Of a stretch of 36,537 bases of DNA, positions 7,807 through 16,453 are shown piece after piece. The position numbers and the translations under genes were made by a program. A model generated the notes under the pieces. That model was not told the DNA's origin, searched no databases, and was given only the letters and a program-made list of their open reading frames with translations. Source of the stretch: Bacillota bacterium (GTDB taxonomy: Bacteria > Bacillota > Sulfobacillia > Sulfobacillales > Sulfobacillaceae); contig JAJZZA010000031.1 of assembly GCA_021797825.1 (NCBI GenBank), forward strand, positions 1-36,537, in the 5' to 3' direction. Position 1 is the first letter of the stretch; every line of letters begins with the position of its first letter.

Positions 7807-8912
7807 TCGCTCACCCCGGAACCCTTCACCCAAACCCGCACCGCCACCTGGGCGGCAATGGGATAGTTAAGCCAGTCCGCCGATATGGGCCAGGCCTGGG
7901 GGCTGGGGTGCATGAATAATATGGTGCGTCCATAACCAAAGGGATCGGTATGGGTGCGGTTGGCCTCGGCAATGGCCGCCAGGCACTTGCCCAGCACCAC
8001 CCGCGCGGCCGCCTGTTCGGTGGTTCGCACGGTCCGCGGCGTCAACGGCTGCGACCGCGGCCATTGCCCCAAGGTTGCGCTCACCTCGATGCGGGCGCGG
8101 ACATTAATGGCGTGCCGGCCTAAGGTCACGCGGGTTTTTACCGGGGTTTCCCGCACATGGGTCAACGTGACCCGGCCGCCGGGCTCGGCGAGGGACAGGG
8201 TTTCCTTGCCCACCTTGCCGGTCAGATAGGCGTATCCCTCGGTTTGGCGGCGAGAGAAGAGGATGGGGGGTCCGGCGGTACCCAACACGCCGATTTGGGC
8301 GACTTCGGCAGGCGATTCCATGTAGGGCACGATTGGTGAAATGCCGGGGGTCACCAAGTCGTCCCAAGTCTGCCACACCGTCCGGGCAAAATACTCAGGC
8401 TGGCAGACTTGACAATCAAAGTAACTGGTCAGGTAGACGGACGGAATCACCTCCTGCGGGGTCACCGCGACCTTCTGCGCGAGCGGGGGGCGAGCCAGCA
8501 GCATGTAGGCGGTTTTGGGCACGGTGCCCTCGCGGTTGTAGGCATCGAGCAGGCTGGCCAGGGTGGGCACGGGGATGCGGGACGACCACACGATGACCTG
8601 CAGCTGGCCCAGATAAAGGTCTCGGGCGAGTCGCTGTTGAACCTTTGCATAGGCTTGGGCCAGCGAATCGGCGGTCACCGCCACCTGGTAAAACTGGTCT
8701 TTGGGTTTAATCTGGGTCAGGCTGCTCACGGTGACCGTCGGATTGGGAAAATAAAACCGCCAACGCCATTCGCCCGCGCGGGCACTGGCCGCGATGGTAA
8801 TCAACAGGGCCGAGGCGCGGCTGGTAAAGGTCAGTTGGTCCCAGCAACCGCTTAACCCGCACGCCAGCAACAGACTGCACAGTCCCACCCGCACCCGCGC
8901 GGCGCTATTCAT
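7803..8912 (-). CDS. gerC: Spore germination lipoprotein, Ger(x)C family
   Basis: This 369-aa Ger(x)C lipoprotein is the outer-face subunit of the germinant receptor. It has a lipoprotein signal: a basic start, a hydrophobic core VGLCSLLLACGLSGC, and a lipobox LSGC with Cys23 as the predicted lipidation site, followed by WDQ as in most GerC proteins. The N-terminal domain includes FYFPNPT and SLAQAYAKVQQRLARDLYLGQLQVIV. The C-terminal domain carries VRARIEVSATLG and ends shortly after a conserved Ile-Ala-Ala-Gln-Val-Ala-Val-Arg strand. The ATG overlaps the gerA stop by 8 bp (ATGAATAG). The gene order A-C-B matches many Bacillota ger operons. No frameshift was seen. Confidence 0.9.
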   Translation of the reverse strand: MNSAARVRVGLCSLLLACGLSGCWDQLTFTSRASALLITIAASARAGEWRWRFYFPNPTVTVSSLTQIKPKDQFYQVAVTADSLAQAYAKVQQRLARDLYLGQLQVIVWSSRIPVPTLASLLDAYNREGTVPKTAYMLLARPPLAQKVAVTPQEVIPSVYLTSYFDCQVCQPEYFARTVWQTWDDLVTPGISPIVPYMESPAEVAQIGVLGTAGPPILFSRRQTEGYAYLTGKVGKETLSLAEPGGRVTLTHVRETPVKTRVTLGRHAINVRARIEVSATLGQWPRSQPLTPRTVRTTEQAAARVVLGKCLAAIAEANRTHTDPFGYGRTILFMHPSPQAWPISADWLNYPIAAQVAVRVWVKGSGVSE

Positions 8913-10512
8913 TCCGGTTTCCCTGGTGGCGTCGCAAGTGAGGGCGGCGTTGCCCGGGTGCCGGCGTCCGCCAAACCGGGCGCTGCGACCGGGTGCCGCG
9001 CCAACGCGTCTGGAACATGGTCCAGGGCGCCCGGATCAGGGCGTCCGTGCTCCAATCCCCAAGCCGCAGGGGAGCCCAAGGAGCAAAATAGGGCGTACCA
9101 AAGGTCTGCATATCGATCAACACGGCAATGACCATGATGGTGGCCACGGCGATCCCGAACACCCCCCAAATCGCGGCGGACATGAGGAAGATAAATCCCA
9201 CCACCCGCCAGGTTCCGGTCAATTCGTAGACCGGGGTGGAAAAAATGCTTAGCGCAGTCATGGTCATGACCACGATGATTTGGGCGTCGACCAACCCGGC
9301 CTTGACGACGGCGGTACCGACCACGATGGCGCCGACCGTGCCGAGCGTGGTGGAGAGCACCTTGGGCAGCCTTATCGCCGACTCGCGCAAGGTTTCAATC
9401 ACCAAAATCATCACGACTATTTCAACGACAGGGGGGAACGGGAGACCGGCATGGCTTCCCTGCATTACGATAAAGAGTGAGGTGGGCAGAACATTGGGAT
9501 TCACTTCGGAAAAGGCGACGTACAGGGCTGGCAAATACAGCCCCAGGCTCCACCCGGCCAACCGAATCAGGCGGACAAATGAACTGTCCGACCAGGAACT
9601 GCTGTAATCCATGCCGGTTCGGTAGAAATCGATCAGTGGAGCCGGGGCAATCAAAACAAAGGGATCGCCGTCGGTGAGAACGACCACCGCCCCTTCCAAC
9701 AGGCGCCAAATCGTAACGTCGACCCGTTCGGTAGACCGGATGGTCGGAAAAATTGAGCGGGGATGGTCACGGATGAGGCCGGCGATGGTGGTGGCGTTGG
9801 CGATGCCGTCGATAGCAATCGACTCCAGCCGCTCAATGACGGTCTGCACCAGCGAGGGATTGGTCAATTGTTCCAGATACGCCACCGCGACGGTAGTGTG
9901 TTGCAGGCGGCCCACCGTCACATCCCGAAAGAGCAGGTCGGGGGTGAGCAGACGGCGGCGGATTTGGTTTTTTTGCGTCAAGAGAATTTCGTTGAAGGCT
10001 TCTTCCGGTCCGCGTACCGCTAATTCCGTCTGCGGCCGCTCGATGCTGCGCTGGGTGTACTTCACCGTGTCGATCACCCAGACAAAGGGCAGGTCGGGCG
10101 CGAAGAGCAAGGTGTTGCCTGCGGCCAGAGCTTGCAGGAGGCGAGGCCACGAGCGCTCGCGGGTAATGTGCATGGGCGTAAGCGCCGCCTGGTCCCACAA
10201 CGATGCCGGCACGCGGGTCGTCAGCAGCGGGGCGATAATATCCTGGTCCACCATCTGGGTGTCGGCCAAGCCATCAACGCTGGCGAGCAGCAGCGATCCC
10301 CGGGGAGAGGCCGGCACGGTGATTCGGCGCAGGAGGATGTCGGAACTGCGGCCCATTCCGGATTTCAGGCGGAAAAAGGCGGCGTCGACATCGTCAACGT
10401 ACTCATCGACCGGTGCGGTGGGGTTTTGATCTAACGCTCCCACCCAGCCGTCGACCTCTTCGGCCAGGATTTTGGCGAGCTTGCGGACTTCGTGCGCCTG
10501 CTTGGGATCCAT
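8905..10512 (-). CDS. gerA: Spore germination receptor subunit A
   Basis: This 535-aa GerA-family protein is the first gene of the receptor operon. It has a soluble N-terminal half and then several membrane helices. Family landmarks are VYTQRSIERPQTELAVRGP (here KYTQRSIERPQTE), EAFNEILLTQKNQIRRRL, VAVAYLEQLTNPSLV, RVDVTIWRLLEGAVVVLTDGDPFVLIAP and the membrane block GWSLGLYLPALYVAFSEVNP. It senses amino acids, sugars or nucleosides together with GerB and GerC in the spore inner membrane; the specific germinant cannot be read from sequence. The upstream 245 bp (10513-10757) must hold the operon promoter. A forespore sigma-G promoter would be expected, but I could not identify one convincingly. 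AAGGGGTG lies 6 nt before the ATG as ribosome binding site. Confidence 0.92.
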   Translation of the reverse strand: MDPKQAHEVRKLAKILAEEVDGWVGALDQNPTAPVDEYVDDVDAAFFRLKSGMGRSSDILLRRITVPASPRGSLLLASVDGLADTQMVDQDIIAPLLTTRVPASLWDQAALTPMHITRERSWPRLLQALAAGNTLLFAPDLPFVWVIDTVKYTQRSIERPQTELAVRGPEEAFNEILLTQKNQIRRRLLTPDLLFRDVTVGRLQHTTVAVAYLEQLTNPSLVQTVIERLESIAIDGIANATTIAGLIRDHPRSIFPTIRSTERVDVTIWRLLEGAVVVLTDGDPFVLIAPAPLIDFYRTGMDYSSSWSDSSFVRLIRLAGWSLGLYLPALYVAFSEVNPNVLPTSLFIVMQGSHAGLPFPPVVEIVVMILVIETLRESAIRLPKVLSTTLGTVGAIVVGTAVVKAGLVDAQIIVVMTMTALSIFSTPVYELTGTWRVVGFIFLMSAAIWGVFGIAVATIMVIAVLIDMQTFGTPYFAPWAPLRLGDWSTDALIRAPWTMFQTRWRGTRSQRPVWRTPAPGQRRPHLRRHQGNRNE

Positions 10513-10757
10513 CGCTCACACCCCTTGGGAAAGGCATTCCCGTTTCTTCCCTCCGCTATTCTTGCCAGCGGGGAGGCAGTGCCTGCAGAGGGCGGTGGAG
10601 AAATGTTTCGGGAAGCGAAAGGGCGTCATCGGGGCGGATTGTCATGGCCTGGCGGCGTGTTCACCGGTGGTGGTGACAGGGGGCACCGTAAGGCGCGGAT
10701 ACGCTGGTCACCCCGGTCGGGGAGCCGTCGCTTGCGGGCGGCCCCCCTGGGCGACGT

Positions 10758-12326
10758 TTAATGGAGGGACGACACGTCTTGGGAGGAATCGGTGGGGCGC
10801 GCTTGCAAGAGATTTTTCAGCGGTTTTCCCGAATGATTGCGGGGGATTTCCGGCACCCATTCGATGTAGCGGGGAATTTTGTAGCCCGCCAGGCGCTGTC
10901 GGCACCAGGCCGCCACCTCTGTGCGAGAAGGAGTGTGCCCGGGACGCAATACCACACAAGCCTTGACGGCTTCGCCCCAAACCGGGTGGGCAATGCCAAT
11001 CACGGACACATCGGCGACGGCGGGATGGGCCGATAAAATGCGCTCCACCTCCGCGGGATATACATTTTCGCCTCCGGTTTTGATGAGATATTTCTTGCGA
11101 TCAATCATTTCGAGCATCCCGTCCGGCTGCCGGAGAAAAATGTCCCCGGTATGAAGCCAGTCGCCGCGTAGGGCCTCTTGGGTCGCCTCCTCGCGGTTCC
11201 AATAGCCTTTCATCAGGGAAGGACCTCGCAACGTAAGCTCGCCCGCGACACCGACGGGAACGGGGTTGTCGGCGTCGTCAACAATGCGCACGCGGAATCC
11301 CGGTAATTCGTACCCGTAGGTAGACGCCCTTTGGGCGATATCGTCACGGGTTGCGGCCGTCACGATATTCCCGGCTTCGGATTGTCCGTATATGCCGAAA
11401 AACTTGGCCTGGAGCTCCTCTTCCACCTGTTCACTGACCCAGGGCGGTTCAAAGCCCACCCCGCCGATGACGGCCCTCAGCGACGTGAAATCATATTGCG
11501 CGCGATGTTCCAAGCTCAATAACTGCTGGATCATCGGCGGCACCAAAAAGGCGAGGGTAATGCGGGCGTGGGCAATCATTTGCGCCACGCCGGCCGGAGA
11601 ATATTTGGCCAGAGGAACGACCGTGCCGCCTGCGTGGAGATGGGCCAAGAGGGTGCCGATCCCGGCGACATGGAAAAACGGCAACAGCGCCAGATAGCGA
11701 TCGGTCGCGGAAATGGCAAACGCCATCGCCATATTCGTATTGTTGCCCAGCCACGAGCGGTCGGTGGTCATGCATCCTTTGGGCAAACCGGTGGTGCCGC
11801 TGGTATAAAGCAAGATGACCGTGGCGTCGTCGCCCCAGTCCGGGAGCATGCCCGGGTCGAAGGGCGCAGCCGTGCTGCGGGCGGCTTGGTAAGACGCAAA
11901 GCGGCCGTCCGCCGGGTGGGGGCCGGTGACGAGACCGTGGCGAATCGAGCCGACTTGCGCCCACGTCTCCTCGGCCAGCGGCTTGAGGGCGGGACTGGTG
12001 ATCAACACGCCGGCTCCGGCGTCGTTAAGGATAAATTGCAGTTCACTGGCGGTCAAGCGGGTATTGAGCGGGACAGCGATGCTTCTCATGTGCGCCATCG
12101 CCAGCAACAGTTCGATGTACTCCACGCTGTTCTCCAGCAGGATGCCTACGCGGTCGCCAGGGCGAACGCCCAAAGACCATAACGCGGCGCATACAGAATC
12201 GACACGGCCAAGCAGTTCGCGATAGCTGATGGTGACGTTCCCATCGATTACCGCCGTGCGCTGGGGACAAATCTGGTCGTTGCGGATTAAGCTGTCTCGC
12301 AGCAACAGAGCCGAAACATTGGACAT
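10758..12326 (-). CDS. AMP-forming acyl-CoA synthetase (fatty-acid-CoA ligase-like)
   Basis: This ANL-superfamily ligase of 522 aa activates a carboxylic acid to an acyl-adenylate and then to acyl-CoA in the cytosol. Visible motifs are A3 LLYTSGTTGLPKG (phosphate-binding loop), A5 FGIYGQSEAG, A7 DWLHTGDIF, A8 RKKYLIKTGGENVYPAEVE (hinge) and A10 NHSGKPLK with the catalytic Lys near the C-terminus. The ATG at 12326 is chosen because GAGGAGGG sits 7 nt upstream; a start 23 codons earlier lacks a ribosome site. A TTGACA (12440-12435) and an 11-bp inverted repeat precede it, so it may have its own regulated promoter. Acyl chain specificity is not visible; medium to long chains are the usual substrates of this subfamily. 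Confidence 0.88.
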   Translation of the reverse strand: MSNVSALLLRDSLIRNDQICPQRTAVIDGNVTISYRELLGRVDSVCAALWSLGVRPGDRVGILLENSVEYIELLLAMAHMRSIAVPLNTRLTASELQFILNDAGAGVLITSPALKPLAEETWAQVGSIRHGLVTGPHPADGRFASYQAARSTAAPFDPGMLPDWGDDATVILLYTSGTTGLPKGCMTTDRSWLGNNTNMAMAFAISATDRYLALLPFFHVAGIGTLLAHLHAGGTVVPLAKYSPAGVAQMIAHARITLAFLVPPMIQQLLSLEHRAQYDFTSLRAVIGGVGFEPPWVSEQVEEELQAKFFGIYGQSEAGNIVTAATRDDIAQRASTYGYELPGFRVRIVDDADNPVPVGVAGELTLRGPSLMKGYWNREEATQEALRGDWLHTGDIFLRQPDGMLEMIDRKKYLIKTGGENVYPAEVERILSAHPAVADVSVIGIAHPVWGEAVKACVVLRPGHTPSRTEVAAWCRQRLAGYKIPRYIEWVPEIPRNHSGKPLKNLLQARPTDSSQDVSSLH

Positions 12327-12384
12327 GGGGTATCCCTCCTCTTTTTGGTCAGCCAGGAGACTGCCTGCGGGTCGTTGATGACAA

Positions 12385-12429
12385 CCGGCGTCCACGATGG
12401 CTGACGGGTGGCCAAAGAGTGGACGCCGG
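12385..12429 (-). promoter_or_regulatory. 11-bp perfect inverted repeat upstream of the acyl-CoA synthetase
   Basis: CCGGCGTCCAC (12385-12395) and GTGGACGCCGG (12419-12429) are perfect complements separated by 23 nt. They lie 59-103 nt before the ligase start codon and immediately downstream of a TTGACA on the minus strand (12440-12435). This could be an operator for a dimeric repressor or a leader-RNA hairpin. The -10 at the right spacing (CTTTGG) is poor, so the promoter itself is uncertain. Confidence 0.45.
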
Positions 12430-12575
12430 GGCTATGTCAAGCGGATCAGGCACCGGATCCCTCGCGCCGCGCCCCCCAGGATGAGGACCGAGCAGGGCCC
12501 TCCGGGTCGGGTGGCGGCTTTGGGCAACCAAACGGCGCAACGGTGCCTTGGCCTCCTGTCCGCCGAGACGCGGCC

Positions 12576-14681
12576 TCAAGTCGGGTCGCCGCTTTGGCGA
12601 TGGCTGCCGAACGGCCAAAATGCCCACCGCCCTAAAATGGCGACCGATGCCGGGAGCAATATGGTGCGGACAATCCAGGTGTCCAACAAAATCGCCGCGG
12701 TCAATCCGACCGCCATCGTGCGCATGATGGCAAGCGGGGATACAATCAGCACCAGGAAGACGGTGGCCATGATAAGACCCGCGCCGGTTACCATCGCTCC
12801 GGTGTCGGAAAGCCCTTGGGCGGCGGCGGGACCGACGGCCTGCGAACCGCGCAAGGCTTCTTGGATGCGGTGCACCACGATAACTTCGTAGTCCATGGAG
12901 AGACCAAACAACAGCGTAAATATCAGTGGCGTGATAGAACTGTTGAGCGGTTGCGGAAGAAATCCGAAGCGGCCCTGCTGAACGACCAGCACCAACAGGC
13001 CCGCCGTGGCCAGCGCGACCAGGCCGTCAAAAACCACTCCCAGCACCGCTTGGATAATCGATCCGGTGGCGATAAGCAAGATGGCGATGGCTACGGTGCA
13101 AACCGCCGCCAAAATCCAGGGCAGCCGCGATGCGATGAGGTGATTAAAACTGGTCATGGTCGAGGCAATGCCGCCCACCCCAAAGCGGGCACCATTAGGT
13201 AAGAGCGGGGGCACGCTCTGATTGATTTGCCGGATCAACCCCGCGGTTTGAGAGCTATCCGGACCGAATCGCGAGGTGACAAACAAGGCGACCAGGTGGG
13301 GATGGCCGCCAGGATCCGTAAAAGCCGCCAATTGCTGTTTTACGGCCAGCGGAGGCAGCGCCCCGGCTTCGCTCAAGATAGCGGTGGGGGAGGCAACCTG
13401 CAACACGGACGGGAGGCTTTTAAGGTGGCGGGTGACCGCGCGGATGGTGGTCAGCGAGCTGGGCGCGGTGACCTTCGCTGGCAGTTGCAACACCACCGCC
13501 AAAGGGGCGATGCTCCCCTGTCCATTGATCCGCTGTTGGAGGACAATCGCTTCCCGGTAGGGATTTTTGGTTGGCAGCATCTCCGCCAGGTTGGCGGGTG
13601 AGCGCATTTGCATGCCAAATCCCCAATAAGCCGGAATGGCCAGGACCAAAACCGCCGCCCCCGCGAACAGCCAAGGGCGCGCGGTGACCGCGCGGCCGAC
13701 CGCCGGCCAGATGCTATGACGGGAGAGACGCGGCAATCGTCCCCATTCCAAACCGGGGCCAAACCAATCCAACACGGCCGGCAAAAGGGTGTGGGTGGCC
13801 AAAAGAGTGACCAAGACCGCGATGGCGCCGCCTAACGCCAGGCCTCGCCAATACGCGGTGCCGCCGAGAAGCATGGTGGCCATGGCCGCCGCCACCGCGA
13901 TTCCCGAAAAGAACACCGAGCGGCCGGCTTGGCCCATAGCGATTTGCAACGCAACCCGGCGGGCAACGCCTTGGCTCAACTCCTGTCGAAAGCGGTTGCT
14001 GATAAAGAGCGCATAGTCCACCCCAACACCGAGGGCGAGAAAACTCACGATATCGGTCAGGTAGACCGACAGCCTGATGTGGTTTTCCAGCACATCGACA
14101 ATGGCCAGTGAGACTTCCGACCCGGCGATAGCAACAATCAACGGCAGCACAGCGGCCGCGACCGACCCGAATACGCCCAGCAACAGAATGATCAGCGCCG
14201 GGATGGCGATGATGCCGCTCAGCTTGAGCGTGGCGGAGGCGTCGTTGATGACTTGCTGGCCCACGGCGGTGGTGTCGACGATGTGGGCGGCGCCTCCCCG
14301 TTGCGTGGCCTGGTGCCGGAATTGGGCTTCGGTTTGGTATGCGGTAGCAACAGTGGGCAAATAGAGCCAACCGCCGGATGAGAGCGAGTAAAGGCGCCGA
14401 GCGGGCAAGCCGCTGGTTTGCGCCAACGAGCGCCCTTGGGCGAGCGATAGGCCCTGCACCATCAGGGGTTGGGCGGCGGCTGGCGGGTGCAGCAGCGCGA
14501 GCCGGTTGTCTGCCCACACCGCACGGCTCTGGGAGGCTTGAAATCCGTTGGCGGTCAAGTGATGGGTCACATTAAGCGCCAGCGGCACGCACAAACCGAT
14601 GACCAAAATCCAAATCGCAACCACCCAGCGCCGATGCCTGGCGATGGTCGTCACCCAAGTTTGATGCCACGAAGAATTCAC
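12576..14681 (-). CDS. MMPL/RND-family transporter
   Basis: This large inner-membrane protein of about 701 aa has the duplicated RND architecture of the MMPL family: one N-terminal helix (WVVAIWILVIGLCVPLAL), a large extracytoplasmic loop, five helices, then the same arrangement repeated. Key blocks are the membrane segment VSFLALGVGVDYALFISNRFR in repeat 1 and its counterpart LLFGLSMDYEVIVVHRIQEAL in repeat 2. Both contain the Gly-x-x-x-Asp-Tyr signature that carries the proton-relay Asp-Tyr pair. Substrates of such proteins are lipids or hydrophobic drugs. The start used is GTG 14681 (VNSSWHQTW), because the first 31 codons of the longer ORF look non-coding and lack a Shine-Dalgarno. It lies 249 bp upstream of the acyl-CoA synthetase on the same strand, so a shared lipid function is possible but not shown. 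Confidence 0.88.
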   Translation of the reverse strand: MNSSWHQTWVTTIARHRRWVVAIWILVIGLCVPLALNVTHHLTANGFQASQSRAVWADNRLALLHPPAAAQPLMVQGLSLAQGRSLAQTSGLPARRLYSLSSGGWLYLPTVATAYQTEAQFRHQATQRGGAAHIVDTTAVGQQVINDASATLKLSGIIAIPALIILLLGVFGSVAAAVLPLIVAIAGSEVSLAIVDVLENHIRLSVYLTDIVSFLALGVGVDYALFISNRFRQELSQGVARRVALQIAMGQAGRSVFFSGIAVAAAMATMLLGGTAYWRGLALGGAIAVLVTLLATHTLLPAVLDWFGPGLEWGRLPRLSRHSIWPAVGRAVTARPWLFAGAAVLVLAIPAYWGFGMQMRSPANLAEMLPTKNPYREAIVLQQRINGQGSIAPLAVVLQLPAKVTAPSSLTTIRAVTRHLKSLPSVLQVASPTAILSEAGALPPLAVKQQLAAFTDPGGHPHLVALFVTSRFGPDSSQTAGLIRQINQSVPPLLPNGARFGVGGIASTMTSFNHLIASRLPWILAAVCTVAIAILLIATGSIIQAVLGVVFDGLVALATAGLLVLVVQQGRFGFLPQPLNSSITPLIFTLLFGLSMDYEVIVVHRIQEALRGSQAVGPAAAQGLSDTGAMVTGAGLIMATVFLVLIVSPLAIMRTMAVGLTAAILLDTWIVRTILLPASVAILGRWAFWPFGSHRQSGDPT

Positions 14682-15636
14682 CCGACACCCCCATCTCGGT
14701 CCGCGGAAGAGTTTCCTGTTTAGCCTATCACACGTTCTTATGGGGACCAACCGGGCCGCAACCGGCCGCGCCATCTTTTTTTGACCAAGCGGGAAGTGCG
14801 GGTGTCAGCCAGGTCCCGGTTCTTGGCTGGTCAACCGGGGGTGTGCCGAGCATTGCAGAGACTGCCGGGTCTTCGCCGCCCCGGGGAGCCTAAAAAAGTC
14901 CGGCGGGAGCAACCGGGGCAACCCGGACACAACTCCAATCCGGTTGCGGGGAAAACTTCCAGCCAGGTGGTCATATCGGGTTGGTGGGGTCATTGGCGAT
15001 GGCGGGCGGGTTGACGTGAGGGGGGCCTCCCCGGCGGGGACCGATGGGCTCCCAGCGCGGGGGCCCGTTTTTAACGTTGGGGTGATGTCCTGGCAAAAAA
15101 AAGCGACAAACGGCGCGTCCCCAACCTGCCACTTTGGGAGTGTGGGCCGACCCAGGCAGATGCGCGGACGGCCGGGACAGCCTGTTTGGCCGGGGACGGT
15201 TTGGTATACTCTTTGCCGTAAGCCGTTTCGCCTGCGGTTCGCCGGGGGTATTCCGCGCAGGCCGTGTGTTTTACTGTGCTGGGTGTGACTAGTCGCCAGG
15301 GCTGGCCCCGCCGGTGCTTAGGGGAAAGCAATAATGTTGGCTTGACAAATTCTGGCTCCGATTTCCGAGAGGGGAGGGAGTCGATTCCGCGCACACGGAC
15401 GGGAGAGCTTTCCGATCTGGTGGCTTGGGCTTAGGCCGCTTAGCCTGGGTGAGGGGCGTTCCCGGGTCGGCTGCCGCTTGGGTTTGTTGCGGGAATGTCA
15501 TTTTGTCGGGTTACGCTGACTTGTCGGATGCAGTCGGTTGCAATCTGCTGCGCCTGATCCGTCTCGGATCCGTCTATTGATGTCTTTTTTTCGCCATCTT
15601 CTGAAACGGCCACGAAACCGGCGATGGGAGGAGATC
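14682..15636. other. Gene-free stretch with RNA-like structure
   Basis: About 950 bp hold no ORF that resembles a protein. I see a strong intrinsic terminator at 15046-15072 on the plus strand, a CAGCCA/TGGCTG hairpin near 14806, an isolated TATACT at 15205-15210 and a TTGACA at 15342-15347. There is also a GATCCG/CGGATC hairpin at 15556-15570 followed by a T7 run in the leader of the next gene. No known riboswitch class was recognised. Confidence 0.5.
15046..15072 (+). terminator. Intrinsic terminator without an upstream annotated gene
   Basis: GGGCTCCC (15046-15053) pairs with GGGGGCCC (15059-15066) around a 5-nt loop AGCGC, giving an 8-bp stem with one G-U pair. It is followed by G and then TTTTT (15068-15072). 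The polarity is plus strand, but the nearest upstream plus-strand gene is more than 10 kb away and the next gene starts 565 bp later. Confidence 0.6.
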
Positions 15637-16215
15637 ATGGGTTTTATCACACGACTTTGGAGTGGATTGCTTGGCGCGTGGATCTACATTGGGGAACGGA
15701 TTTTTCCACCCGTGATTCATCCGATGCTGGTGCACTTCCCGATCGTCTTGTTGTGGACCGCCCTGCTGGTTGACCTGTTGGGCCGCATGATGCGGTCGCC
15801 GGACCGGTTTTTTGACCGAGCCAGTTTCTGGCTGACGGTATTGGGATTTCTGGCGGGAGTGGTGGCGGCCGCAGCCGGGGTGATCTCGGAACAATTTGTG
15901 CGTTGGACCCCGACTACGCTTGCTTTGCTAACCGCCCACCAACGCGATGCGGTGTTGGCCGGCTTTTTTGCCTTAGCGGCCATCGGATCGCGGATGTGGG
16001 CGCGGTATCCGGCTTCGAGCCGCCGGTATCATCAGTGGTCGTTTGGGTTGACGGGCCGCGGCCGTCCGACCGGGCTCTACACCCTGTTGCTGGTGGGCGC
16101 CGTGACAATGGTTACCGTCACGGCATCGCTCGGTGGGACGATGGTGTACAAGTATGGGGCCGGAGTGGCGCATGTTACCTACCATAACCCCCTGCCGCGG
16201 CATTCCAAAGGATAA
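15637..16215 (+). CDS. DUF2231-family membrane protein
   Basis: This protein of about 192 aa has four predicted membrane helices. The family signature is at the first one: PPVIHPMLVHFPIVLLWTAL (a His-Pro-x-x-Val-His-Phe-Pro motif), followed by LLVDLLGRM. Later helices include FWLTVLGFLAGVVAAAAGV and DAVLAGFFALAAIGSRMW. The His residues of such proteins may bind heme or metal, but the function of DUF2231 proteins is not established. The start at 15637 is set by GGGAGGAG directly upstream; a start 33 codons earlier lacks a ribosome site. A perfect hairpin follows the stop. The preceding leader is long and structured. Confidence 0.82.
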   Translation: MGFITRLWSGLLGAWIYIGERIFPPVIHPMLVHFPIVLLWTALLVDLLGRMMRSPDRFFDRASFWLTVLGFLAGVVAAAAGVISEQFVRWTPTTLALLTAHQRDAVLAGFFALAAIGSRMWARYPASSRRYHQWSFGLTGRGRPTGLYTLLLVGAVTMVTVTASLGGTMVYKYGAGVAHVTYHNPLPRHSKG

Positions 16216-16228
16216 CGGGGGGAGAATA

Positions 16229-16252
16229 GGTGGCGGTCGAACATCCGCCACC
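16229..16252 (+). terminator. Perfect 8-bp hairpin after DUF2231 gene
   Basis: GGTGGCGG (16229-16236) and CCGCCACC (16245-16252) flank an 8-nt loop, 14 nt after the stop codon. No U-run follows, so it may be a weak terminator, an mRNA 3'-end stabiliser or a binding site. Confidence 0.4.
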
Positions 16253-16453
16253 GAGGCGAGCCGGGGGGGGAACGGGATGGCGGTCGCCTCGCCGCAGGTC
16301 GGAACGGTCAACGATTCACGGTCGTGAAAAGACAGGTTGCGGTGAGGGTGCCGGGGAGACGCGGGGGAAGGCGCAAACCCGCCGACCGCGGTCCGGTGAG
16401 GCCGTTGCGGGCCGGTCCCCCGAATAAGCCAGATCAAACGAGGAGAGTTGCGG

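Noticed and set aside
10513-10757. Possible sigma-G promoter of the ger operon
   Set aside because: GCAAGAATA upstream of gerA is only a weak match to the forespore -10 and no proper -35 is at the right distance, so I do not list it.
15071-15394. 107-codon minus-strand ORF
   Set aside because: No ribosome site, low-complexity Arg/Pro composition, and it begins opposite an intrinsic terminator.
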